Shown: in pieces, positions 1-7,873 of the stretch
Numbering within the stretch: the stretch's first letter is position 1
Layout: the number at the start of each line of letters is the position of its first letter
Assembly: GCF_900103525.1 (NCBI RefSeq)
Contig: NZ_FNHN01000006.1
Coordinates: 1 to 64,000, forward strand
DNA length: 64,000 nucleotides
Direction of reading: 5' to 3'
From: Bacillus sp. OK048
GTDB taxonomy: Bacteria > Bacillota > Bacilli > Bacillales > Cytobacillaceae
Program-made: the position numbers and the translations under genes
Notes under the pieces: model-generated
The model's input: only the letters and a program-made list of their open reading frames with translations
The model's database searches: none
Told to the model about the DNA's origin: nothing

Positions 1-223
1 ATACCAAATAAAATTAAAATCATAATCCCCCATTTCCAATTACAGATTAAATTTTTTATACTTAGATATTTTATGTATATAGAAATTCTATGTATAAAGA
101 CATAATAATATTATTACCATAAATAAGCAATAGTTATTGAACAAACCTGCTTCGTTAGTTTAAGTGAAACATTTCACAAACTAACCAAAAAGGTAATCAT
201 ATCATATCCTTTTCTTGAAACAT

Positions 224-252
224 TTGACAATTAGTAAAGACTCTTATAAACT
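224..252 (+). promoter_or_regulatory. sigma-A promoter of the padR operon
   Basis: A consensus TTGACA lies at 224-229. A -10 like TATAAA/TAAACT lies at 246-252, 16-17 bases further on. It sits upstream of the PadR gene and directly abuts the palindromic operator that follows. Nothing codable is seen in bases 1-223, which are AT-rich. Confidence 0.6.
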
Positions 253-285
253 ATATATCAATCTGATATATCAATTTGATGTATC
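253..285 (+). promoter_or_regulatory. Two overlapping dyads, probable PadR operator
   Basis: A perfect inverted repeat ATATATCA-ATC-TGATATAT occupies 253-271. It overlaps a second, imperfect dyad at 265-285 built on the same ATCA/TGAT half-sites. The pair lies immediately after the predicted -10 and before the PadR start. That is where a PadR dimer would block its own transcription. Seen: the palindromes. Inferred: autorepression. Confidence 0.55.
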
Positions 286-334
286 TATGCGATATATTAA
301 GCGGTATAAAAAATAATACATGGAGGTCATAATA

Positions 335-952
335 ATGTCAGTAGAACATTCAATCTTAGCCGTATTAAGCTCTAGACCATGTTCTGGATATGATATTAAA
401 GCTGAATTCGAACATAAGGGTGCAAGTCTTTATTGGGGAATAAGTTTTGGAAGTATTTACCCTCATCTAAAAAAATTAGAGCAGAAAGGTTTAATTCAAA
501 CTATTAACGAGGAACAAGGCGGTAGACAGAAAAAGATTTATGATCTTACTGGTGAGGGATGGACTGAGCTTCAAAATTGGTTAAAAAGCTTAACCTCATC
601 AAGAGTTATTCGAGATGAACTTATGGTTAAAATGACAGCTTGGGAAGCAGCGCTGCCTGATGAAAGAATCTTATTTATTGACCACTTGAAACAACGAAAA
701 AGGGAAACTGAAGACATGCTTAATTACTTTATAGAGTGGCCGAAGAATGATTACTCTTTTATCAGTGAATATGGAGAAATAGCCATTAATTATGGTCAAA
801 AAATATTAAAAGCTGAATTGGAGTGGATTGAAGAAACCATTGAACATTTTAAAGGACCTGCACAACCACCTACTCAGGACCCGTTTGGAATGTATCCAAA
901 AATTAAGGAAAGAAGAGATAAAGCCTTTAAAGAAATAGAGGAAAACGAATGA
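335..952 (+). CDS. PadR family transcriptional regulator
   Basis: 205-residue PadR-type repressor. The N-terminal winged helix starts at residue 1 (SILAVLSSRPCSGYDIK, then YPHLKKLEQKGLI and a wing rich in Q, R and K). The C-terminal half is the helical dimerisation domain of the Vir_act_alpha_C type. The start ATG at 335 is chosen because GGAGGT at 322-327 sits seven bases upstream. An in-frame ATG at 320 overlaps that ribosome site and is unlikely. The stop overlaps the MFS gene by four bases (ATGA). PadR proteins commonly sense phenolics or drugs and repress a linked exporter, so it probably controls the next gene. The ligand cannot be told from sequence. Confidence 0.9.
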   Translation: MSVEHSILAVLSSRPCSGYDIKAEFEHKGASLYWGISFGSIYPHLKKLEQKGLIQTINEEQGGRQKKIYDLTGEGWTELQNWLKSLTSSRVIRDELMVKMTAWEAALPDERILFIDHLKQRKRETEDMLNYFIEWPKNDYSFISEYGEIAINYGQKILKAELEWIEETIEHFKGPAQPPTQDPFGMYPKIKERRDKAFKEIEENE

Positions 953-2208
953 AGCAATTAATCACCCCGTTAAGTGAACGTCCTTATCGTAAGCTTTTTA
1001 CCGCGCAAGTCTTATCTGATTTAGGAAACTGGCTAGACTTTACGGCTATATTTGCCCTAGTTGTCTATGCATGGGAACTTAGTGAAATCTGGGTCGCAGC
1101 CTTATCAATATCAATAGGCCTGCCGTGGGTAGTTGTCGGACCATTCGCAAGTGTTTTTGTGGATCGATTGTCAAGAAATAAAGTAATGTATATTTGTACA
1201 GGTATCAGGATAGCCATAGCAATTTCATTAATTTTTGTTCCAAACATTTACTTCCTACTATTTCTTGTTTTATTAAAATCAACATGTGGTGCTATATTTG
1301 ATCCAGCCAAACAAGGAGCCATCCGCCTTACTGTTTCAGAGGAGAATTTAGCACAGGCAGTTACATTAAGTCAGTTGTCCGTAAATTCAATGAAAGTGAT
1401 TGGTCCAGCTCTTGGAGGTGCCTTAATTGCTACGTTTGGACCAAACAGTCCATTTATTGTTATTGCATTCGGCTTTACTATTGCCACTCTCTTGTTAATT
1501 GGACTACCAAGTTTAAAGAGTGAGTCAACAGAAACCAATACTAATAAAACTAATCGTAAATTCTGGAATGAGTTCAAAGAAGGGCTATCTCATATTAATC
1601 GAAACTTTGTCTTAAAATTAGCGATAATCGGTACAGCCATTGTTATGTTTATTATCTTTTTATACGATGGATTACTTGTCTATTTATCCCAAAACCTAGG
1701 CTTTGATGAAGCAGGCTTTGGATTAATGGTTAGTGCAATTGGGTTAGGAAGTGTTGTGGGTTCCCTAACAGTCGGATTCATTCAAGTTTGGAAAAAACAC
1801 CCGTTACTCTTTATGAGTTCTACTATTATATTTAGTGGGTCAACAGTCATATTAATGGGCATCGGTGGTATGAGGCTTGTAGAAGTTCCGCTTTTATTGT
1901 GGTTGGTCTTTGCTTTTATCCTTGGAGCAGTTGGTGCAGGGGCGACCATTCCATTTGGATATATTCTTCAGGTTCAAACACCATCCCAATTGATTGGAAG
2001 GGTATCATCAGTCACCCAATCTTCTCAAACTTTCGCGATGCTAATCGCCCCAGCAATTGGAGCAGTGTTGGCTGAGACTATTGGTGTTGGACTTCTTGTT
2101 GCAATAGCTGGATCAATGACTGTTTTCTTAGGTTTAATAGGATTGCCTATAATTTTTAAACTAAAGCAGAAGGTTATCGTAAAAGAAAATCAAGTCGAAT
2201 CGGTATAA
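949..2208 (+). CDS. MFS transporter, drug-efflux-like
   Basis: 419-residue integral membrane protein with about 12 hydrophobic segments. It resembles the DHA3/enterobactin-exporter-like branch of the major facilitator superfamily (MFS_3). A family-like DRLSRNKVMYI loop follows TM2, and a charged central loop (about residues 186-205) separates the two six-TM halves. Translation is coupled to padR by an ATGA overlap with GAGG upstream. It probably exports a small toxic or signalling compound by proton antiport, but no substrate can be assigned. It is the last gene before a strong terminator. Confidence 0.85.
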   Translation: MKQLITPLSERPYRKLFTAQVLSDLGNWLDFTAIFALVVYAWELSEIWVAALSISIGLPWVVVGPFASVFVDRLSRNKVMYICTGIRIAIAISLIFVPNIYFLLFLVLLKSTCGAIFDPAKQGAIRLTVSEENLAQAVTLSQLSVNSMKVIGPALGGALIATFGPNSPFIVIAFGFTIATLLLIGLPSLKSESTETNTNKTNRKFWNEFKEGLSHINRNFVLKLAIIGTAIVMFIIFLYDGLLVYLSQNLGFDEAGFGLMVSAIGLGSVVGSLTVGFIQVWKKHPLLFMSSTIIFSGSTVILMGIGGMRLVEVPLLLWLVFAFILGAVGAGATIPFGYILQVQTPSQLIGRVSSVTQSSQTFAMLIAPAIGAVLAETIGVGLLVAIAGSMTVFLGLIGLPIIFKLKQKVIVKENQVESV

Positions 2209-2241
2209 TAATAACAAAATAAAAGATTCTACTGTCAAGAA

Positions 2242-2270
2242 AACCTACTTTATTCGTAGGTTATTTTTTT
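2242..2270 (+). terminator. Rho-independent terminator of the padR-MFS operon
   Basis: AACCTAC and GTAGGTT form a seven-pair stem with a seven-base loop, followed by ATTTTTTT. It lies 34 bases after the MFS stop. Confidence 0.85.
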
Positions 2271-2586
2271 GTCTAAAGCAACTTATTTGGGTTGGTATTA
2301 TGTAATATAAAATAAAGATGAGTGATTAGATACATCCTTTAACCTTCGATAAATCTTCGTTTCAATCCATAGAATCTTTAAATTTATCTTAATAACCTAT
2401 TATAAACTGCCCCTTTAATAAGGCTAATAGGTATTGAAACAGCGAGAAGAACCCGTGCTGGGCAACATCTACAATCCAATCATAGGTTTGAATGGACTAA
2501 CCTCTAACAGAAAAGGCAGTACTTGAAAGAACCAAGTGCCTGGCGCTTTTGCCAAGGAACATAGCGCTTAGTATTGTTTTATGGGC
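2271..2586. other. Intergenic stretch, no gene recognised
   Basis: AT-rich region between two convergent transcription units. I see no ORF with a ribosome site on either strand. Part of it (about 2505-2570) has a GTGCCTGGCGC-like stretch reminiscent of the dispersed GTGCC-AGGCACC repeats elsewhere in the window. Confidence 0.4.
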
Positions 2587-2614
2587 AAAAAAAAATCGGC
2601 AAAATGCCGATTTT
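2587..2614 (-). terminator. Terminator of the riboswitch/small-protein unit
   Basis: AAAATCGGCA (2592-2601) and TGCCGATTTT (2605-2614) form a ten-pair hairpin with a three-base loop. On the minus strand it is followed by nine consecutive T. It lies about 95 bases downstream of the 45-residue gene and closes that unit. It could also act weakly on the plus strand. Confidence 0.8.
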
Positions 2615-2707
2615 GTCCCCAGTAGGGTATATTGCTAGTTATGTTTTTATTAGTGTATTAGTAGAAAGATTAGGAAACCAAAACGATCTACATATGCATA
2701 GTCAATT

Positions 2708-2845
2708 CTAAATTGAGCTGGCTAGTATTGTAACAACTGTACTAAGAATGATTGTGAAAATCATAATTGAAATATACATTAGGTTCTTCTTCATTTTCTT
2801 CTTTCTCATTGCCTCTTCAGGTGTGATCCAAATACTTTTTGACAT
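2708..2845 (-). CDS. Small single-TM protein under a c-di-GMP riboswitch
   Basis: 45-residue ORF. The N-terminus is soluble and charged: TPEEAMRKKKMKKN covers residues 8-21. One hydrophobic segment (about residues 22-42) follows, and the chain ends shortly after it. The start ATG (2845-2843) has AAGGGGAA seven bases upstream. It lies directly behind a GEMM aptamer and ahead of a minus-strand terminator, so it forms a complete one-gene unit. The arrangement predicts an N-in membrane peptide made according to c-di-GMP level. I do not recognise a family and assign no function. It is easily missed because of its size. Confidence 0.7.
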   Translation of the reverse strand: MSKSIWITPEEAMRKKKMKKNLMYISIMIFTIILSTVVTILASSI

Positions 2846-2867
2846 CAAAATTCCCCTTTTTCATTTG

Positions 2868-2960
2868 ATGGTAGCTGGCTGGCTGGTCCCTAGGACAGAA
2901 GCCCCTATAGCTTTGCGTCTTCACTTTTCAGTGAGTTTGCCCTTTTTGAGATACTACCTA
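2868..2960 (-). ncRNA. Cyclic-di-GMP-I (GEMM) riboswitch
   Basis: Read on the minus strand, the RNA has the GEMM-I landmarks in order: GGGCAAAC (2943-2936), a stem TCACT-GAAA-AGTGA with its GAAA tetraloop, and GACGCAAAGC (2919-2910). A second hairpin follows and ends in an AGCC/CAGC segment. GGTAG (2958-2954) and CTACC (2874-2870) can close P1. Immediately downstream, CATCAAA and TTTGATG can pair and place the ribosome site in the loop and the ATG in the stem, which suggests translational control. The second-hairpin region departs from the commonest consensus, so a variant aptamer is possible. Confidence 0.75.
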
Positions 2961-2989
2961 TTATAAACATTAAAGAAGAATAAAGTCAC
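2960..2989 (-). promoter_or_regulatory. Possible promoter of the riboswitch unit
   Basis: On the minus strand, GTGACT (2989-2984) and TATAAT (2965-2960) are 18 bases apart. The predicted start point (about 2953) would lie just inside the proposed P1 strand. Either the start is a few bases earlier than usual, another promoter is used, or P1 is formed differently. Confidence 0.4.
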
Positions 2990-3061
2990 TATGAATTCGA
3001 CAAAATTCGTGCTTATCTTCATATCTTCCAATGAAATGAGGTCAGTCCCCTCCGCATACCC

Positions 3062-3237
3062 GCGGTAACCAATAGGTATTCGTGCCCGTTGAGGAGAAAA
3101 AGCAGGGCAAGCGGTAACGAATAGGAGGTATTCGTGCCCGTTGAGGGGAAAAAGCTGGGCAAGCGGTAACGAATAGGGGGGATTCGTGCCCATTGAGGGG
3201 AAAAAGTAGTGCTAGCGGTAACGAATAGGGGGTATTC
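3062..3237. repeat. Tandem repeat, about 50-base unit, 3.5 copies
   Basis: Units start with GCGGTAAC at 3062, 3111, 3163 and 3215 (lengths 49, 52, 52 and a partial 23). Each contains a GAATAGG..TATTCGTGCCC segment and a GAGGGGAAAAAG segment. The copies differ by a few substitutions. Two overlapping minus-strand ORFs across this block only reflect the repeat. No function is evident. Confidence 0.85.
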
Positions 3238-3491
3238 AGAAAACTGGGTGCCAGGCACCAAATTCCACTGGCACTCCTCGATTTTTGTTGAAGATTGGTA
3301 GGTTAATTGGTTTTGCTCGGTTCCTTAATAGGATGAATGTCCACGACATTAGTCAGAGCCCTTATCTTGGTAGATAAGGGCTAAGTAACTTAAAGTGCCA
3401 TAGGCACCATCCAAAAATTTGGAAGGTGACTGCCACTTTTCCTGGAACCATGAGAACCGTTTGCATGGCTGGTCTCAAACTGTCTCCATGA
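3238..3491. other. Intergenic region with dispersed repeat motifs and a hairpin
   Basis: Contains GTGCCAGGCACC near 3246 and GTGCCATAGGCACC near 3392, both members of a short palindromic repeat family scattered through the window. A ten-pair hairpin at 3357-3382 (AGCCCTTATC with GATAAGGGCT) has no T tract. No gene is supported. Confidence 0.5.
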
Positions 3492-6062
3492 CTATTCCTG
3501 TTTTAAGCTCTCAATGATGTTTTCGTTTTTTATTTTTGAAATGGAATAGAGCATGGCGGATCCGACGATCAGGAAAATCACGATGATGACGAAGAGTATG
3601 CTCATCCAGGGAAGCTGGAATCCGTATTCAAAGGTGTAGCCAGTGGAGCGGTGAATGCCAAACATGACGAGGACGCTGATGGGCAGTCCGTAGGTAAGGG
3701 CCTTCACTCCATAAAAAATACTTTCATATTGGACCATTTTGTTAAATCCCTTCGGGGTCATGCCCACCGAGCGGAGCATCGCAAATTCCCGTTTCCTGAG
3801 CGAAATGCTGGTGGAAATGGTATTAAAGATATTGGCAATCGAGATAAGGGAAATCAGCGTGACGAACCCATAGGTAAAGACCGACATGAGCATAATCATC
3901 TGTTCATCTTGTTGTCGCATTTGGTAGACATTAAATACATGAACGTTCGAATCTTTTCGGTCTTCAATCGCCGTTTGGGTCGCCATTGGGTCTGAACTAT
4001 TGAGGTACACATACGGGGTCACCTCGATGTCCGTATTCGTTAACAAGGAATCCATGGTTTTTTGTGGGACGATGAGGTTAACGCCGCCAATCCCAACGGT
4101 ATCGATGCCCATTGGCGCTTGGTCAGTCAGTGCGCCAATTTGCACGCTTCCCACTACTTCTCGTTTCGGTTGTTCATTCTCTCTATCCCCGGTAGGCATC
4201 GTCAATAAGTCAATCTGCTTCCCAACCTCTGAATGAATTGATTTTGTTTCAACAAACTTTCTCGTTTCACCGTCCTCATAGGAAATTTGGTCAATGACAA
4301 TCGCTCTTGGTGTGTCTTGCTTCGTGAAACCTTTCGCATCGACACCGACTTGTTCAGCATATGCTTCAAAACTTGTTTGATCCAACCCATGCAGCTTAAC
4401 ATAATAAAGGTACTTTCCATCTTGGGCTTCTAGGTGATTTTTCAGTTGAACTGGTGCTTCTTCCCGCTCGAAGAATGTCTCCAAATTTGCTTCCTCGACG
4501 ACGATAGATTTGGTGACATGATCAAGCTTTGTGTAGTCTGCCAAGTCTTCCTTCTCCATTTGGGTGCTGTAAATTTGAATATCATACGTCAGATCATTTT
4601 GCGACATGGTCAGTGATTTCTTCAGATTGTCGGTAAAATAGGTTACCGATAAGAACAGGACAATGCTAATCACGAGCGAAAACACGGTTGCTAGGTACTT
4701 TTTCTTATTCCTTTTGACATTCTTCAACCCAATTTCAGCTTCAAGCCCAAAGATTTTACCTACAAGCTTTGAGGTTTTCACGGTTTTCCCCGTCAGCTTG
4801 ATGTCATGGGTTTGGCGGATTGCATCAATCGCTGAAACCCTTGAGGCCCTTTGCGCCGGGATAAAGGTTGAGATAAAAATCGTCATAATCGAAATCCCAC
4901 AGGCAATGAGAATCGATGATGGTGTGACCACTAACGCCAGTTTTTCGGAAACGCCAAGAGCCTGTTCTAACATACGGTTGATAAAACCAAAGGTGATGCC
5001 AATCCCCGCCAGACCGGCAAGAATTCCAATCGGGATACTGATTGCTCCAATCACGGATCCTTCAAAAAAGACAGAATTTCGCTTTTGCCTTTTGGTTGCG
5101 CCAACGCTTGATAGCATCCCTAAATGTCTGGTCCGCTCGGATACACTAATTGAGAAGGCATTATAAATCAAAGCCACAGAGCCGATAATGATGACACTCA
5201 TAATGATGGCCGCTAAGGAATAAAGGGTCTTGTGTAATTGAGCATTATTCGTTACTCCATAGTAACGGAGCAAGTCACTATTAAAATTTACTGTCTCAAT
5301 CCCCTGTGCAGCAGCGAGACTTTTTGCATGGTTAAAGAGCGAACGGTTTAATTCCGTTACCACCACAAAAGCATCGACGCTATCGGTTTTGCTTACGGAT
5401 GTTTCGTCAATATAGCCAATCACGGTGTAACCAGGTGACCATGTTGGTTCCCAAGAAGGGCGTTCAATCGTCCCAACAATGGTGACGGTTTTGGTTTCGT
5501 TGGTTCGCAGCTCTTCTGTGACACCATCCTCATCCCGTTGAAGAGCGTCCGTCTGAGTAAACTCTTTTTCGGTTGCTGGGTTCCATCGCTCACCAATGTC
5601 CACCGTGAGTTGATCCCCGATTTTGTAATCGACTTTTGCATTTTTGATCACCGCTTCCGAAATCGCAATCTCGTTTTCATTTTGCGGAAGTCTTCCATCG
5701 ATCACTTCGATTGGGAATTGCTTCATGCCAATGGGATTATAGTTTTGAAAAAATAAATAAGGTTTATTTTCATTTTTTGATTCTTCTAATGTGGCATAGC
5801 CATCGCTAGAGAGGATCATGGATTTCGTTCCGCTGTCCTTTTCAATGGCTTTGAGTTGGTCTAACGTGACATCTTTATACAGAACATGCCATTCTCCATG
5901 TTTGGCAATATGCTGGCGAACCATTAGGTCTAAAAACGAATAACCAAGGGTGGTAACCGCGGTGATCATTGCCACCGAGATGATCACTCCGATCATCGTT
6001 ACAAGGGACTGACGTTTTTTCTCTTTTAAATGCCTTATGGTGACTTTTTGGACAATGTTCAT
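3492..6062 (-). CDS. ABC transporter permease with two FtsX domains
   Basis: 856-residue permease of the MacB/FtsX (type VII ABC) kind. TM1 is at about residues 20-42, followed by a large extracytoplasmic domain to about 285. TM2-4 (about 285-405) form the first FtsX core. TM5 (about 455-475) leads to a second extracytoplasmic domain and a final FtsX core (about 735-850). Duplicated motifs support an internal duplication: SERTRHLGMLSSVGATKRQ near 310 and KREFAMLRSVGMTPKGF near 770. The start overlaps the ATPase stop by four bases. Such transporters act mechanically on envelope peptides or lipids rather than importing solutes. The linked two-component system suggests antimicrobial peptide or envelope-stress resistance. 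Confidence 0.88.
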   Translation of the reverse strand: MNIVQKVTIRHLKEKKRQSLVTMIGVIISVAMITAVTTLGYSFLDLMVRQHIAKHGEWHVLYKDVTLDQLKAIEKDSGTKSMILSSDGYATLEESKNENKPYLFFQNYNPIGMKQFPIEVIDGRLPQNENEIAISEAVIKNAKVDYKIGDQLTVDIGERWNPATEKEFTQTDALQRDEDGVTEELRTNETKTVTIVGTIERPSWEPTWSPGYTVIGYIDETSVSKTDSVDAFVVVTELNRSLFNHAKSLAAAQGIETVNFNSDLLRYYGVTNNAQLHKTLYSLAAIIMSVIIIGSVALIYNAFSISVSERTRHLGMLSSVGATKRQKRNSVFFEGSVIGAISIPIGILAGLAGIGITFGFINRMLEQALGVSEKLALVVTPSSILIACGISIMTIFISTFIPAQRASRVSAIDAIRQTHDIKLTGKTVKTSKLVGKIFGLEAEIGLKNVKRNKKKYLATVFSLVISIVLFLSVTYFTDNLKKSLTMSQNDLTYDIQIYSTQMEKEDLADYTKLDHVTKSIVVEEANLETFFEREEAPVQLKNHLEAQDGKYLYYVKLHGLDQTSFEAYAEQVGVDAKGFTKQDTPRAIVIDQISYEDGETRKFVETKSIHSEVGKQIDLLTMPTGDRENEQPKREVVGSVQIGALTDQAPMGIDTVGIGGVNLIVPQKTMDSLLTNTDIEVTPYVYLNSSDPMATQTAIEDRKDSNVHVFNVYQMRQQDEQMIMLMSVFTYGFVTLISLISIANIFNTISTSISLRKREFAMLRSVGMTPKGFNKMVQYESIFYGVKALTYGLPISVLVMFGIHRSTGYTFEYGFQLPWMSILFVIIVIFLIVGSAMLYSISKIKNENIIESLKQE

Positions 6063-6742
6063 GAACGAAGCACCTCATCCTTGGCGACCTTGCCGTCTTC
6101 AATGGAAATAATCCGGTCTGCCTGAAGGGCAATACGCTCATCATGGGTAATGACAATTAATGTCTGATTGTAGGTCTTGTTAAACATCTTGAGCAGTTCC
6201 ATAATTTCCTTACTATTTTTACTATCAAGATTGCCTGTCGGCTCATCGGCCAGCATGATCGCAGGATTACTGATTAACGCTCGTCCAATCGAGACCCGTT
6301 GCTGCTGGCCGCCGGAAAGCTGGTTGGGCAGGTGGGAAAGACGCTCTCTCAAACCCAAAATCTCAACCACTCTGTTAAAATGGCCGGGATCCACCTTCTG
6401 CTCATCTAAAAGCATCGGCAGCGTGATATTTTCTTCCACCGTTAAGATGGGAATCAAATTATAAAATTGATAAATCAAGCCGATCTGCCTGCGTCTAAAA
6501 ATTGCCAGCTGGGTTTCATTTAAGTCATAAATATCGGTTTGATCAATGAGGACTTTTCCACTTGTGGGCCTATCAACCCCGCCCAGTAAATGTAGCAGCG
6601 TTGACTTTCCCGAACCAGACGGCCCGATAATACAAACAAATTCGCCTTTTTTTACCGAAAAGGACACGTTATCAAGCGCCGTAACCGCTGTTTCACCTTT
6701 GCCATACACCTTTGATAGATTTTTAACTTCTACTATATTCAT
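6059..6742 (-). CDS. ABC transporter ATP-binding protein (MacB/LolD type)
   Basis: 227-residue nucleotide-binding subunit. Walker [10 protein letters not shown] (about residues 39-47), Q-loop in [16 protein letters not shown], signature [15 protein letters not shown], Walker [14 protein letters not shown] and the switch His in VITHDE are all present. GGAGG lies seven bases before the ATG at 6742. It pairs with the FtsX permease downstream, to which it is translationally coupled, and drives it from the cytoplasmic face. It has its own promoter with regulator-like direct repeats, separate from the kinase/regulator operon behind it. Confidence 0.95.
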   Translation of the reverse strand: MNIVEVKNLSKVYGKGETAVTALDNVSFSVKKGEFVCIIGPSGSGKSTLLHLLGGVDRPTSGKVLIDQTDIYDLNETQLAIFRRRQIGLIYQFYNLIPILTVEENITLPMLLDEQKVDPGHFNRVVEILGLRERLSHLPNQLSGGQQQRVSIGRALISNPAIMLADEPTGNLDSKNSKEIMELLKMFNKTYNQTLIVITHDERIALQADRIISIEDGKVAKDEVLRS

Positions 6743-6776
6743 GAGAAAACCTCCAGTATTTCATTGTCTTGAGGTT

Positions 6777-6820
6777 AGTATATCGAGCTAGTATGACTTT
6801 AAAGTGACTCGAAAGTGACA
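6777..6820 (-). promoter_or_regulatory. ABC operon promoter with 11-bp-spaced response-regulator sites
   Basis: On the minus strand, GTCACTTT occurs twice and a degenerate GTCATACT once, in exact 11-base register (6820-6812, 6809-6801, 6799-6791). They lie directly upstream of a -10 TATACT (6782-6777) and cover the -35 position. Phased direct repeats replacing a -35 are typical for activation by OmpR-family regulators. The adjacent regulator gene is the likely binder. Confidence 0.6.
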
Positions 6821-6840
6821 TTTTATTCACATTCGGAGCC

Positions 6841-6874
6841 AATAAAAAGAAGCAGGGATTTAAATCACCTGCTT
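6841..6874 (-). terminator. Terminator of the regulator-kinase operon
   Basis: On the minus strand, AAGCAGG and CCTGCTT pair and are followed by CTTTTTATT. The upstream arm lies inside the last codons of the kinase gene. Confidence 0.75.
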
Positions 6875-7873
6875 GTAAAACTTTATCTGAAAACTGGTGC
6901 CCACACCGGGTGAACTGTTCACTTCGATATCGCCATGTTGACTTGTGATGATGCTATACGCCAACGCAAGCCCGATGCCGACGCTATCGTCACCTGCATT
7001 TTTTCCTTTATAAAACCGTCTGAATATGTAAGGAAGGTCTTCTTTTGCGATGCCTTTCCCATTGTCCGAAATCGTGATTTCAGTGAATAAAGCATTCTCG
7101 GAAAAGTGGATGGAGATTTCGCCGCCTTCGGCCGTGTGCTCAACACTATTTTTGATGAGATTGATCAGTGCCTCAGCGGTCCAATTAAAGTCACCGATAA
7201 AAGCTGCCTGCTCATCCCCACCGATTTTTACATGTTGCATTTTAATATCCATAGGAATCAGCAGCGGAGCTGTGGCCGCTTGAATGAGGGGAGCGACCAG
7301 GACCTTTTCCTTTTTAAAGAAAATCGTACCGGCATCGATTTTCGAAAGTTTTAATAAGGAAGAAACGAGCCATTCCATACGTTCGAGCTGGACTTGAAGA
7401 TTCCGAGTGAATTCTGCCCGCTTACCATCCTCCAGCCGTTTGTCACGTAACAAGTCGGCCATGACGATCATCGAGGTAAGAGGGGTTTTTAATTGGTGTG
7501 AGATGTCGGAAATCGCATTGGTCAGTTTTGCTTTATCTTCTTGTAAAAGTGTTCCTTGCTCTGAAAGCATTCGTGTCACTTTAAAAATATCACTTTTTAA
7601 TAGACTCAGTTCTCCTTCTGAATTATCACGGACGTCCAAATGGAAGTCACCGCTGCTGATTTGTTTTAAATAGCTTGAGAGTTTTTCGATTTGACGGTAA
7701 CGCCATTTTGTGAAAATCAAACTGAAGCTAATCAGCAAAACGGATAGTGCCAGCACCAATCCGGCCGCAGGCAGCGATACGAAAAGGACCGCCACTGTAA
7801 CTCCGATGACACTTATCGAAAGAAGGAGGGTGAGGTAGATTTGAACTTCTTGATTGCGAAGCAATTCAATCAC
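6860..7873 (-). CDS. Sensor histidine kinase of the ABC-linked two-component system
   Basis: 337 residues. Two closely spaced TM segments (about 12-55) leave almost no extracellular sensor. A HAMP-like linker follows, then the dimerisation box with phospho-acceptor His in SDISHQLKTPLTSM (about 124-137). The HATPase_c domain has an N box NLIKNSVEH, DNGKGI and GIGLALAYSI. The minimal sensor resembles intramembrane-sensing kinases that read the activity of a partner ABC transporter, such as BceS. The GTG start overlaps the regulator gene by eight bases. An alternative TTG lies three codons downstream. It probably phosphorylates the regulator encoded just upstream in the operon. Confidence 0.92.
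   Translation of the reverse strand: MIELLRNQEVQIYLTLLLSISVIGVTVAVLFVSLPAAGLVLALSVLLISFSLIFTKWRYRQIEKLSSYLKQISSGDFHLDVRDNSEGELSLLKSDIFKVTRMLSEQGTLLQEDKAKLTNAISDISHQLKTPLTSMIVMADLLRDKRLEDGKRAEFTRNLQVQLERMEWLVSSLLKLSKIDAGTIFFKKEKVLVAPLIQAATAPLLIPMDIKMQHVKIGGDEQAAFIGDFNWTAEALINLIKNSVEHTAEGGEISIHFSENALFTEITISDNGKGIAKEDLPYIFRRFYKGKNAGDDSVGIGLALAYSIITSQHGDIEVNSSPGVGTSFQIKFYKQVI

Noticed and set aside
2748-2966. Plus-strand ORF of 72 codons
   Set aside because: It is antisense to the riboswitch and the 45-aa gene, has no ribosome site, and its Phe/Ile-rich N-terminus is just the reverse of the small gene.
2954-3261. Two overlapping minus-strand ORFs with repeated NGHEYLLFVTA-like peptides
   Set aside because: They are open only because the tandem repeat lacks stops; no ribosome site and no plausible protein.
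3290-3370. Minus-strand peptide KIRALTNVVDIHPIKEPSKTN-like tail
   Set aside because: It reads like a protein end, but I could not connect it to a longer frame or a family, so a gene remnant is not claimed.
4663-5166. 167-codon plus-strand ORF inside the FtsX permease gene
   Set aside because: Antisense shadow of a well-conserved permease; codon pattern belongs to the minus strand.
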